DNA of 64,000 bases from Dromiciops gliroides (Eukaryota; Chordata; Mammalia; Microbiotheria; Microbiotheriidae), in assembly GCF_019393635.1 (NCBI RefSeq), contig NC_057861.1:84499827-84563826 (forward strand), in the 5' to 3' direction. Positions 44,901 through 55,604 of this stretch are shown here, in pieces. Numbering within the stretch: position 1 is the stretch's first letter; every line of letters begins with the position of its first letter. The translations under genes and the position numbers were made by a program. The notes under the pieces are model-generated. The model was not told the DNA's origin. It ran no database searches and saw nothing but the letters and a program-made list of their open reading frames with translations.

Positions 44901-45214
44901 GTTTAATTGAAATGAATTGAAAAATCACTCTAATGTGCCAAGAGCTCCAAAGGGAGCAGCTGCCCTCAATTAATGATGAGAATGGTAGCATCTAGCCTGC
45001 ACGAGCTAGAAAGAACCTTAGAGGCAGGTGATCTAACTGATGTCTTTATGTCCCCCACTGCACCCACCCCGGGCTTGGCACAGGCTAGGCACTCAATAAC
45101 AATGATGAAAATGAAGATGATGATGATGGCGGCTCATACTTACAAAGTGCTTTTAGGTTTACAAAGTACTTCCTCAAAGGAGTCTTCATAATGATCAATT
45201 GGGCTTCTGAACTA

Positions 45215-45800
45215 TCCTTCTGCTAATTTTTCCTATCCTTAGGTTTACGTCTGTTCCCAAGGATAAGTGGAGATAGCTATCTTTTTTTAAAAAATCTTTC
45301 TGCTATGCTAAGAGAATTATTTGGGGACAAAAGGCACCAACAAATCGCTAGAATTGCAGTGTCCCATAACATCAGACCTGCAAAGGGGGTTGGGGAGGGG
45401 TCAGTGAATCCAAAGCCCAGGACTCCCTACCTCCTATCCACAGCCATCGGCCAGGATTCTCTACCACCCACACTCTACCTCCTGAGTAGTTGTCCCTGGA
45501 AACCACACCGATGTTCTGACTGCAACAAAGACCTTGGCTGCCTCAGAAAAGAGCTGCCCTGTTGCTGTCAGCAAAAATGTTTTTCTCTTCCTAGCTCAGT
45601 GAGATGAATGCACAGGGGAGCCCGGCATTGGAATGAATGAGATTAATAAGCTTTATCTGTTCATTCAGCCATTGTGAAGTGGCGTCATTGCCAGGGCAAA
45701 GAGGCAGAAAGAGCAAAAAATTGTTCCTTTTTCAGAGACACAATCCTGTTCAACTCCCCACCCCCCAGGCCTTCTCTTCAGCTGATTTACTGTCTGCTCC
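45215..45800. other. Non-repeat intergenic stretch, candidate conserved noncoding element
   Basis: No SINE or LINE text is recognised here. 45,630-45,720 contains GATTAATAAG and CCATTGTG (homeodomain- and SOX-like words). It looks under less decay than its surroundings, but this is an impression only. Confidence 0.3.
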
Positions 45801-45934
45801 CTTATAGGGAGAGAGCTCCAGTTTAGGAGGCCAAAAACATGGGTTCTAATCTAGTACCTGCTGGAGTCAATCTGTGACCTTGAATAAGCTTCCCCTCTCT
45901 AAGCCTCAGTTTTCCTATAGAAAGAGGGACTCAG

Positions 45935-46183
45935 GGGCAGCTAGGTGGCGCACTGGATAGAGCACTGGCCCTGAATTCAGGAGGACCTGAGTTCAAATCC
46001 GACCTCAGACCCTTGACACTTACTAGCTGTGTGACCCTGGGCAAGTCACTTAACCCCAAGTGCCTCACCGAAAAGAAAAGAAAAGAAAAGAAAAGAAAAG
46101 AAAAGAAAAGAAAAGAAAAGAAAAGAAAAGAAAAGAAAAGAAAAGAAAAGAAAAGAAAAGAAAAGAAAAGAAAAGAAAAGAAA
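45935..46183 (+). repeat. Mar1-type CORE-SINE with a (GAAAA)n tail expansion
   Basis: Normal head and CORE to about 46,070, then about 23 nearly perfect AAAAG units to about 46,185. Flanks repeat GAAAGAGGGACTCAG. Confidence 0.94.
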
Positions 46184-46206
46184 AGAAAGAGGGACTCAGC
46201 CTGCAT

Positions 46207-46415
46207 CAAGTGTTCTTTACCAATTTGATGTCGTCGACCCCTTTGGGCAGTCTGGTGAAGCCTGTGGACCACTTTTAAGAAAAAGGTTTTAAAATGCATA
46301 AAATAAAATACACAGGATTGCAAAGGAAACCAATTATATTGAAATACAGTTATCAAAATAATTTTTTTAAAAAACTAAGTCCACAGATCTCAGAATAAGG
46401 ACCCCTGGAGATGAT
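46207..46415. repeat. Old DNA-transposon-like repeat, copy 2
   Basis: 'ggcagtctggtgaagcctgt', 'accaattatattgaaataca', and inward-facing ends near GTTCTT and AGGACCCC. Related to 22,868-23,045. Confidence 0.5.
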
Positions 46416-46574
46416 CTCTAAAGATACTTTCAGCTCTAAAATTCCATGTTCTAGGTGCCTTTTAGCTCTGACTATATATTCTATATTATAGTTCTTCTGA
46501 CTGATATTCTGCGTTCTGTTTTCTAAGGTCCATTCAAGCTCTGACATTCTACATACTAAGTAACACAAAAATGC

Positions 46575-47760
46575 AGGGAGCTGCTGGCTTTTGATTTTGC
46601 TGACTTTGCTCCAGCCATCTCTTCATTTGCCACCAGCTGCTCTACTTGGTTTCATATCTTTCTTCCCTAGCTCTTGTTCCATTTCCCATTCTTCCCTCTA
46701 CTGCTCTCATTTGGTTCTTAAAAATCATTTTAGCTCCATCCTAAAATCTTGCTTTAGCTCTTCTAGAAGTTCTTGTAGACTTGTACTCAGGCTGCACTTT
46801 TGTTTGAGGCACTGCTTCTAGATGGTTTTGAGTAATTATCTTTTTTATGGTTTAAGCTACCTTGTCTCCATAATATCTCTTTATGGTTGAGGGTTTGGTT
46901 TGGTTTAGTTTGGTTTTTTTGTTTTTTGGGGTTTGGGGGTTTTTTGCTTGCTCCTTTTTCCAGCCTGTAAATTCTGAGTGTTGCGCACTGTTGGGGGAGG
47001 GAAGGAGAAAATGTGTAGCCTGCACTTCTGGCATCACATTTTTTCCTGCTACTTTTAAAGCTCTGGCTGGGGGCCTGCAAACTTTCAGTGCCCCCAAGAG
47101 ATCCAAAGAGAGTTCTGTTCACTGCTCTCCTGGTCTGAGTGCTGCAAGTTCTTGAAACAAACTTGAGTCTACTGGTTTGTTTGGGGCAAGGATTTTCAGT
47201 AAACTATTGCTTGATTCAGCCACTTTTGACCCAATGGGAGATTCTGCAGGTTCAAAATGACTGAACTGCTGGCCCCTCTTTGATCTTGGATGGTGTACTC
47301 TGCTCCTGGGCTCAGGGCCACACAGCTACCATATGTTTCTGCGCTTTGTCACAGTTAAAGCCAACACTCGCAACTGCTCCTCTCCATCTTGTACCCAGCA
47401 CTGGACAGTAAGCAACAGAGTTGCTATACAATCAATACTCATTCCTGCATCAACTGCTTGCTTACTCAAGGATCCCGTGGGATTGCTTTATGGTGTCCTG
47501 TCTCAGTTCTCTCTCAGTCCCTGGGGACTGTAATACTCTCTGCTTCTGAGGTCAGGCCCTCTGTCATGGCCAGATCCCTTCCTCAGAATCCATGGGCCTC
47601 TCTATCCATCACCTTAAGTTGTCCTGGGCTGGGAGGAAAAAGATTCACTATGACATCATTTTTACTTTTCCCAATCAGAATTCAGTCTGGTGTGGATGTT
47701 TGCTAGGAGGTTGGGGTGGGGAAGCTAGTGCTTCTAATGCTGCTTCTCTTTGCCACCCTC
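46575..47760 (-). repeat. L1 5' region: 5' UTR and start of ORF1
   Basis: The minus strand of about 46,600-46,810 translates to LEELKQDFRMELKMIFKNQM, a coiled-coil segment of the L1 ORF1 type. The rest, to about 47,760, is G/C-richer 5' UTR-like sequence. ORF2 is absent beside it. Confidence 0.55.
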
Positions 47761-47814
47761 TGTTCAGGTGTCTACCATCATCATCATCTTCATGCCCATG
47801 GACCAAGTACCCTC

Positions 47815-47970
47815 TGGCATGACCCCCTTTTCAGCTTCCTCTTGTGTATTGTCTTTGCCTATTAGAATGTAAGCTCCTTGAGGACGAGGGTGTCTTTGCT
47901 TTTCTTATTTGTGTCCCCAGCATTTAGCACAGTGCTTGCCACATAGTAGGTATTCAATAGATATTTACTG
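47815..47970 (+). repeat. L2 LINE 3' tail
   Basis: 'attagaatgtaagctccttg', 'catttagcacagtgcttgcc', 'atagtaggtattcaatag'. Confidence 0.8.
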
Positions 47971-48134
47971 TATTGTAAATGTCAAGGCCTGGTGGTCCTC
48001 CATCAGGAGAAGGAATGGAGCTGGTGATTCCCATCCTATCCAAGCAGTATGAGCAGTCCAGAGCTCTGATGGGTCCTAAGTGGGCAGGGACTAAGAGAAA
48101 GGCCAAAGGGAAGGTAAAGGAGAAAAGGGAAAAG

Positions 48135-48320
48135 GAAGCCCAAGTGGAATGTCTCCAGGATTTGTGTTTGGCCCTGTGCTGTTTAATATTTTTATCAATG
48201 ACTTGAATAAGGGCATAGATGACAGTGTCATTAAGTTTGCCAAAGAGCAGGATAGCTAGGAGGGCTAATAAATCAGAAAACAGAATCAGGATCGTCGGGA
48301 TCAGTCTAGATTGTTTTTGG
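48135..48320 (+). repeat. L3/CR1-type LINE reverse-transcriptase fragment
   Basis: It translates to FGPVLFNIFINDLNKGI, then FAKEQD where an intact RT has its FADD catalytic box. The catalytic Asp pair is lost. It continues as 3' sequence at 48,585-49,140. Confidence 0.75.
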
Positions 48321-48350
48321 CAGGCTAGAAGAATGAGCTGAATCTAGTAA

Positions 48351-48583
48351 ATCTAGGTAGCTCAGTGAATAGAGCACCAGACCTGGAGTTAGAAAGACTC
48401 ATCTTCCTGAGTTCAAATCCGGCCTCAGACACTTACTAGCTATGTGACTCCAGGCAAGTCACTGCTTGCCTCAGTTTCCTCATCTGTAAAATGATCTGGA
48501 GAAGGAAATGGCAAACCACTCCAGTGTCTTTCTCAAGAAAATCCCAAATGAGGTCACAGAGAGTTGGACACGACTGAACAATT
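48351..48583 (+). repeat. Chimeric CORE-SINE with BovB/RTE-like tail
   Basis: Head CTAGGTAGCTCAGTGAATAG, CORE, then 'gatctggagaaggaaatggc' and 'gagagttggacacgactgaa'. Confidence 0.8.
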
Positions 48584-48584
48584 G

Positions 48585-49140
48585 TCATATTTCCACAATC
48601 GACCTCACAAGTATAAGATATGGCTAGACTACAACTCATGTGAAAAGTATCTTGGAGTTTTAATAGACTTCCTGTTCAATATGAGTCAAAAGTACACATG
48701 TATCCATCGACAGCTGGTTTGGTCTCTAATCTTACTGGTGGTTATGTACTCCTTTCACCCATTCATGCCTTTTTATTCTATGTATTTCTCACCCAGGTCA
48801 TCCTATAAATACTCTATCCAACATGCTTGAGGCATTGCTCTAGATCTCCCAAATGTCTTCAGTGCTTTCTTATGGAATATGGCCCAGCCTTATTCTGCTT
48901 GGCTCCAGGGGGCAGAACTAGGGAGATGCATAGAAGTTGCAGAGTTGGATGGCGGTTGAATGTAAAGAAATATTTTCTTATAATTAAGACAAACGAGCTA
49001 CATAAGAAGAAAATGAGTTCTCTATCAAAGGCTGGATGACCACTTGTCAAGCATGATGTCAAAAAAAAAAAAAAATCTTGTTCAAGACCAGATCGGATTT
49101 TGAGATTTCTAAATTCCCTTCTGACTTTTAAGATTCCCTA
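48585..49140 (+). repeat. L3/CR1-type LINE 3' region
   Basis: 'ctggctccagggggcagaac' reads across 48,900 (in the sequence: 'ttggctccagggggcagaac'). It is followed by 'caaaggctggatgaccactt'. Both are standard L3/CR1 3' landmarks. Confidence 0.65.
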
Positions 49141-49559
49141 AGCTATGGCTCGGCTTCTGAAGTCAGGCCTGGCCCATTCAGGAGAACAATGCTCTGGCCA
49201 GGGCCGAGGCACTGGATTCACCCACAGTGACTTTTCCCACAGTTTCCCAACTGAAAAAGATCCCCCAAAAAACAGATTAACAGGCGTATGGGTGTATGGA
49301 TGTATGGGTTGTGGACCACAAGCGCCACCAAGTGGACAAAAAGCAAAACAGGCCTTGGTCCCTTCCACCCAGAAAAAGCATTTGGACCTTACTTGCACAC
49401 ACACACACACACACACCCTCTATGAGAGTCATAGAATGTCAGAGCAAGAAGGGATCTCAGAATACTGAATGTCAGAGCAGGAAAAAGCTTTTGAACATAG
49501 AAGATAAATGTTCAGAACTGGACAAAAATCCTGGCAGTCTTTGAGTCCAGCCCCCTCAT

Positions 49560-49690
49560 TTTTTTTTTTTATTCCTAGATCTTGTATTTTTTTTTTTTTT
49601 AGTTTTTGAATAGAATTTTATTTTCCAAAATATATGTAAAAACAAAACTCTAACATCAATTTTTTAAAAACTTTGTGTTCCAACCCCCTC
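49560..49690 (-). repeat. L1 3' end scrap
   Basis: T-rich runs, then 'gaatagaattttattttcca' and 'atatatgtaaaaacaaaact', as in L1 3' UTRs read antisense. Confidence 0.5.
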
Positions 49691-50183
49691 ATTTTACGGC
49701 TGGTAGAAACTCAGGCCCAGAGACAGCAAGAGCCAATAGGATTTCAGAGTCTGAAGGAACCCTAGAGATCAGCAGAAGTCCAACTTCCTGTTTATTGCAT
49801 GCCTTCCAATGTCTAGAAAGATATAGCGACTTCTCTAAAGGGAAGCAACCTTAGTCAAAAGAAAACTATATAGCACCATTGGATTGAGCCCTGACCTAGA
49901 AGGGAGAGAAGCTGAGTCCTGTTATTCCCAGTTTACTACCCTCTCTGAGACTGTTTCCTTCTCAGCAAAACAAAGTGGACTAGATGTTATTTCCAAGGGT
50001 CCCTACCTTTAGAGTACTGAGCTTGTTGGGAACTGTGAAGTTTTTGGTTTTTTTTAAAGAAATAAGACTTACACAAATAAAAATGAAAAAAACAAGAGAA
50101 GTCAATATATGTTCAGGAGTTAAGTTTGGGGCTATGAGAGCAATGCTAAGGCCTTCTGTTAATTTATTTCTCCTCGACACTGA

Positions 50184-50243
<60 letters not shown>
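50184..50243. repeat. (TC)n(CA)n microsatellite
   Basis: Six TC units, then about 24 CA units. Confidence 0.96.
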
Positions 50244-50245
<2 letters not shown>

Positions 50246-50318
50246 TTTTCCCATTTCTTTCTTTCTACAGGCTACCACATAGCTTCAATCCCTCCTCCCT
50301 GCCACTGTCCTTAGAGAG

Positions 50319-50517
50319 CAAAGGTTCTTAACCTGAGGTCCATGAGCTCATTTTGGTTTCTTTAATATTTCGATAATTGCATTTCAATGTAACTGCTTTC
50401 ATTTGTAAATTCTAAGTATTTCATTCTATGTATTTAGAAACATGATTCTGAAAAGGAGTGAAGGCCTCATCAGATTACCAAAAGGATTTGTGACCCGAAG
50501 AAGGTCAAGAACCCTTG
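50319..50517. mobile_element. Old hAT-like DNA transposon remnant
   Basis: Inverted ends AGCAAAGGTTCTTAACCT and (reverse) AGCAAGGGTTCTTGACCT, matching 15 of 18, enclose about 200 bp with no coding sequence. I found no clear target-site duplication. Confidence 0.55.
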
Positions 50518-50839
50518 CTTTGGGTTAACGAGTTTTTTCAATATCTGGGTGCCTGTCACGATGTTGTCTACATTTCCTAATCATCCCCCAAACTCCCTTT
50601 ACACCTGATGAATTGGAGACCCTGAAATCTTCTGTGGCTTGCACAGGTTGTAGAGCTAGTCTCTAATCGAATGTCATCTACAGGGAATATTAGTGGATAG
50701 TGATCCACTAATTCACTCTGGGACAGTCACTCCCCATGTTTGGGCCTGTCTTCCCATCTAGAAACTGGGAATAATGATATTTACACTGCCTACCTCAAAG
50801 AGTTATTATGGAGAAAGAACCCCCATATACACCTTAAAG

Positions 50840-51023
50840 CAAAGCTTCTTAGGCTGTGGTCATGACCCTATATGGGGTCATATCACTGAATGTGGAGATC
50901 ATAAAAAATTTGGCAATAGTGAAAGATTATGTATCCCTATTTTATATACCTATATACTCAGGGTCAAGTAAAAATCTCTCAGGCAAAAAGGGATCATGAG
51001 GAGAAAAAGTTTAAGAAGCCCTG
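50840..51023. mobile_element. hAT-type MITE, 184 bp
   Basis: Inverted ends CAAAGCTTCTTAGGCT and (reverse) CAGGGCTTCTTAAACT. A perfect 8-bp target-site duplication CCTTAAAG lies at 50832-50839 and 51024-51031; 8 bp is the hAT signature. There is no transposase inside. Confidence 0.78.
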
Positions 51024-51409
51024 CCTTAAAGCATTGGAGAAATGTGAGTTATTATTATTACTATTGTTTTTGTTGGGCCAACAGTATAACAAAGGGGCTT
51101 TAAAAGCTGCCTTACTCTTGGTTCATGAGCCCAGGTCATCCCGGAGAAGTCTTGTCCACATCCTCCTATAAATCTTTCCAAGTCTCTAACCAACATCCTA
51201 GGGAGCTTCCTGGAGATGTCTTGTCATAACATGGCTAGCATGAGGTCATCCATCCCTCGCATTCCCTATGAGACTGGCCCGCTCCTTTTTCTATTTGTTC
51301 ATCTCTCTGATGACATCCTTTATACTGCTTCTCCTGAATCACTGAGTTGTATGTGTTTTGCAGAGATCTCCTGCCCACCATTCCCCTTTTGAATTAAAGG
51401 TGACCTGAA

Positions 51410-51640
51410 ACTTTGGCGCAGTGGATAGAGCGCTGGGCCTGGAGTCAGGAACACCTGAGTTCAGATCCAGCCTCAGACACTTACAAGCTGTGTGATCCTC
51501 TGCAATTCACTTCACCCTGTTTGCCTGTTTCCTCAACTGTAAAATGAGCTGGAGAAGGAAATGGCAAAACACTCCAGTATCTTTGCCAAGAAAACCCCAA
51601 ATTGGATCACAAAGAGTTGGACGTAGCTAGACAACAACAG
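51410..51640 (+). repeat. Chimeric CORE-SINE with BovB/RTE-like tail
   Basis: Head TTGGCGCAGTGGATAGAGCG, CORE, 'gagctggagaaggaaatggc', then 'ggatcacaaagagttggacg'. Confidence 0.8.
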
Positions 51641-52169
51641 TGATGAAACTTTAATTCTTCAAAGACTGGTCTTCCAAGATTCTCAGCCATACAGCAAGAA
51701 TCAGTGTGGTGAGTTCTGGATGGAGAAACATACTAACACACACCTACCTCCTATAATTCTCTGCCCCAGCAGATCCCAACCAATGCGATGTAGTAGTTAA
51801 ATCTTAAGGAACTGTTTGAGGAGTAAGTGATTTACTCAGTCACAAAGCTAGAGTTAGAAGCAAGATTTAAACCAAGATTTCTTGTCTCCAAGCCCAATGC
51901 TCTGTCCATTGCTTCCTCCCTGCCCCTGTATCAAGAAATATTAATTTTTAAGAGTCTTGTTTCAGGAAAAGTTTGGGATCATTAAAACTAAATCTTAGGC
52001 TACATTAATATCCAGAGGCAAAAGGTAATAGTCCCACAATCTTCTACCCTGGTCAGACAATTTCTAAATATTGTTCTAGTTCTGGGTGATAGATTTTAGG
52101 GCAATGATGAGCTAGTTGAAGGATTATGTAATAAAGAAAAGATAGGAGACCAGACCATATGAGTTTGAC

Positions 52170-53215
52170 CCTCTGCTTCCAAAGCTGATCTCCACCAACT
52201 CCACTGAAATTTCTTTCATAAGTTACCAATGATCTCTTAATGGCAAATGGCTGGGTTTGTTATGCTTTAGTTTCCATTCTACTTGACTTCTCTATATCAC
52301 CTGACACCATGGGTCACACCCCTCCCTTCTGGATATGTTCTCTCTTGGCTTACCTGATGTTGTGCTCTTTTGGTTCTCCTCCTATCTGCTCCTTCTCAGT
52401 CTACTTTGCAGATTTATTAGCCATCTCCTGTCCTAGGGGACAGGAAGGGCACTGGGCTTGGCATCAGGAAGATCATCTTCATGAGTTCAAATATGGTCCA
52501 ATACACTTAAAACTGAAATGATCCAACAAAAACATCTTCTAGGTGTAGATGTTTCCCTAGGTTGTATCCCAGACCTTCCTCTTTTACTCACTGGCTTGAT
52601 GATCTGGTCTACACTCTTGAGCTGAATTACATTTCTGCAGATGATCCGCAATGTCAAATACCTGCTGTATGTCATGATGATTTATTAGCAACTCAAATTC
52701 AGCCCATCCAAAATTGAATTCATCATCCTCCCTCCTCTTTTTAAACTTCTCTTTTTTCTTTTGAGGGCACCAACATCCTCCATGTCACCCAAGTACATAA
52801 CCTTGGAATCATCCTAGATTCCTCTCTCCCCATCAACCCTCAGTATCCTGATATTGCTTTAAGACTCAGTTCAGGGGCAGCTAGGTGGCGCAGTGGATAA
52901 AGCACTGGCCCTGGATTCAGGAGGACCTGAGTTCAAAGCCAGCCTCAGACACTTGACACTTACTAGCTGTGTGACCCTGGGCAAGTCACTTAACCCTCAT
53001 TGCCCTGCAAAAACACCCCAAAAAACCAAAACAAACAAACAAACAAAAAAAGACTCAGTTCAACCTTGTCCATGAAGCCTTCACTTAACCTTCCCCCATC
53101 CCTCTTTTAAATTACCTCCTGTTTTCCTTATCTGTAAGTATGAATCTCCTCCAGAAGAAAGTCAGCTCTCTGCAGGCAAGGACTATGTACCTAGTCATTT
53201 GTCGAATTGAATTGA
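52170..53215 (+). repeat. L2 LINE ORF2 to 3' end, split
   Basis: 'agttaccaatgatctcttaa', 'tgacaccatgggtcacaccc', 'cttggaatcatcctagattc', ending 'ctgcaggcaaggactatgta'. A MIR-like scrap near 52,440-52,490 and a SINE at 52,874 interrupt it. Confidence 0.7.
52874..53048 (+). repeat. Mar1/WSINE-type CORE-SINE
   Basis: Complete copy with a long (AAAC)n-rich tail. Flanks repeat AAGACTCAGTTCA. Confidence 0.93.
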
Positions 53216-53740
53216 AAGAATTTTAAGACTTAGGAAGGAAGCAACGTCATGGACCAGAGAGAAAAATGAGACTTTCCTGTTTATCCCAGAGCACAAAGCT
53301 GGGAGCAATGGATGCAGACAGACAAAGGTAGCTTTCAGCTCAATTGTGTGATGAGGCAGAGGAGCACAGTGAAAAGATAACTAAATATAAAGTCTGAGAA
53401 CCAGACTAAGAATCCTAGCTCGGCTACTAACTATGGGTGTGACCTGTGGCAAGACGTTTAATCTCCTAGGGGCTAGAAGTCAGAAAATGGGGAAGGGGAG
53501 AGATTTGAATTAGATCATTTCTAAAGTCCCTTCTAATTCTAAGTCCTATAATTATGAACTTCCTAACAATCTGAGCTACCCACAATGCAACCGGCTGCCT
53601 TGTTAGGTAATGAGTTCCTTGTCAATAGAAATACAAATGTGAATTAGCCTGTCAAGAGAGGTTGTAAAAGGGGATTCCAGAACTGGGGGAAAGGAAGGTG
53701 GCCTCTGAGGTCTCTTCAAGCTCAGGTGTTCTCTTCTTCA
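53216..53740 (+). repeat. L3/CR1-type 3' region with a MIR inside
   Basis: 'gggagcaatggatgcagaca' is L3/CR1-like. MIR text follows at 53,370-53,560. L3/CR1 resumes with 'aacaatctgagctacccaca' and 'ggcctctgaggtctcttcaa'. Confidence 0.5.
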
Positions 53741-53774
53741 GTGGGAGATTTATTTTCTGATGGGGCTCTGATGG

Positions 53775-53960
53775 TCAGATTTGAGAGGAAGAGAAAGGGA
53801 GAAGGAAGGGAAGATGGAGGGAGGGAGAGAGAGAAAGGGAGGGGAGGAAGGAGGGGGAAGGAGAAGGAAAAGGGGAGGAGGGAAAAGGAGGAGGGGAAAG
53901 CAGAGGGAGAAAAGCAGCAGAGGGAGAGAGCAAGAGTGAGAGTGAAAGCAAAGTGAGAAA
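53775..53960. repeat. Purine-rich (GGA/GAA) tract
   Basis: Nearly uninterrupted A/G for about 180 bases, with artefact frames on both strands. Confidence 0.9.
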
Positions 53961-54423
53961 AGTAAACCATCACTTTCCTCCCTGGATGCCCTGTGTGCAC
54001 CCTTCAGCTTGTAGGGCCTATCCAATCCCAGCCACTTTACCAGTGGCCCTGCCTCAGAAAGTACCAAGAGTAATTCAACCAATGAGCTGCATTTCCCAGA
54101 CAGTCCTCCAGGGAACGCACACTCTGTAGCAGAGAATCTGGAACAATGCTAGACCCAGATGAGACACTGGTGAGGGAGTCAGTGAAAGCCTGAATGAACC
54201 TCAGAGGCCATCTGATGCATTTTACAGAGGAGGAAACTGAGGCCCAGGGATGTTGTCTCACAGATGTGTGTATGTGCATCTTTGATTGTATCCGTGAGAT
54301 TCTGTCTGGGATTGTTACATGAAGGTCTGAGTGGCTGTGGCCTCGTACACATTTAACATCATCTTGTGGCTGTGATTTGGAATATTACTTCTAAGATTGT
54401 GTATGTGCCTGTGATCACATATA

Positions 54424-54989
54424 CAGGGTATCCCAAAAATCCTAGTACCATTTTAAACTTTCATAACTTCAGAAATATGTGCTATAAATGTTAAAGAGCA
54501 ACATTTGAAAGGATAATTATTTCCATCTTTAAAATATTGCTATTCAGACTATTTTCAAACTTCATAGAAAGCTTTCATCGGCTGTTGTTCAGTGACTGAA
54601 AGGATTGTGTTTGTAATCTGACCCATAATAGCATCCAAAATAGGAGGTTTGGGATGGCAGTTTTGATGTGACGTGCCCCCCCCCCCAAGAAAAAGGTCTA
54701 ATGGAGACAGATCAGGTGCCTGAGGAGGCCAAGCAAGAAGGCCTCTTCCACCAATCCATAGGTCTAAGAAAGTGTCACCCAGAAACTGCCAAATACTGTA
54801 ATGCATAGTGATAGGGTATGTTATCTTGTTAAAATAAAAACTGAATAATTCAAAATTCCCAAAACTACATAAGTGTAAAAGAAATTTAAATAAATTACAT
54901 TTCAAGTGATGTTTTCTCTAAGTTTCTAGCCTGTATACTTCTGAATTTATTAAAGCTTCAAACTGCACTAAATCTTTTGGGACAGCATG
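54424..54989 (-). mobile_element. Mariner-type DNA transposon remnant, internally deleted
   Basis: About 50-bp imperfect inverted repeats: CAGGGTATCCCAAAAATCCT at the left and (reverse) CATGCTGTCCCAAAAGATTT at the right. The left end follows a TA; the right flank is TG, a decayed TA. The minus strand at about 54,640-54,770 keeps a transposase C-terminal scrap with AWPPQAPDLSPLDLFL, the third catalytic Asp region of mariner-type DDD enzymes. A C11 run breaks the frame just after it. The N-terminal domain is missing, so it is non-autonomous. Confidence 0.82.
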
Positions 54990-55029
54990 TGTGTTTTTTG
55001 TTGTTTTGTTTTTGTCTTTGTTTTTTTTT

Positions 55030-55190
55030 ATGAGAACCTGGATTCTAATTCCACTTATGTCATTTGCTTCCTGTGTGATCCTGGACCAGTCTCCTAACCT
55101 CTCTTGCCTCAGTTTCCTCATCAGTGAAATAAGGATAATGGTGGTTTCTAGGCTCATCCTCTAAACCTCTAATCCTATAACTCAATGTAT
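55030..55190 (+). repeat. MIR-like SINE
   Basis: 'cttcctgtgtgatcctggac', 'ttgcctcagtttcctcatca'. Confidence 0.6.
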
Positions 55191-55199
55191 GCGTGTATG

Positions 55200-55520
55200 A
55201 CATTCAGGAAACTTCCCCTACAGGATAAAGGCCAAACTCAGTCTGCCAGTCACAGCCCTTCCCATTCTGATCAGCCTCACCTCCAATTCCCCTGAAGACC
55301 TTCTTTGCATCCAGACTATTTGCTTTCCCCTTGATTTATGCTGTCCTTTCTGAATGCCAACATGTGCTGTTCCCTGTACCTGGAGAGCCTTCCCCTCTCC
55401 AGACTGCCCTCCAAAGCCCAGTTCAGAGGTCACTTCCTCCAAGAAGCCCTTGAGGGCTCCCCACAAGGTCACCTTTTCCTCTTCTCAGCCCCCACAGCAT
55501 GTCGTACCTCTCTTAGAGTC
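55200..55520 (+). repeat. L2 LINE 3' part
   Basis: 'cagttcagaggtcacttcct', 'ccaagaagcccttgagggct'. Confidence 0.55.
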
Positions 55521-55604
55521 ATTACCTAAAACCATTAGGCCTGATAACCATTAGGCCTAAAACCATTAAGCCCCTGTCTTAGGGAAAAGATCCAAGTTTG
55601 ATTC

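Noticed and set aside
46013..46356. Lys/Arg/Glu-rich and Phe/Leu-rich frames
   Set aside because: A pentanucleotide repeat read in several frames.
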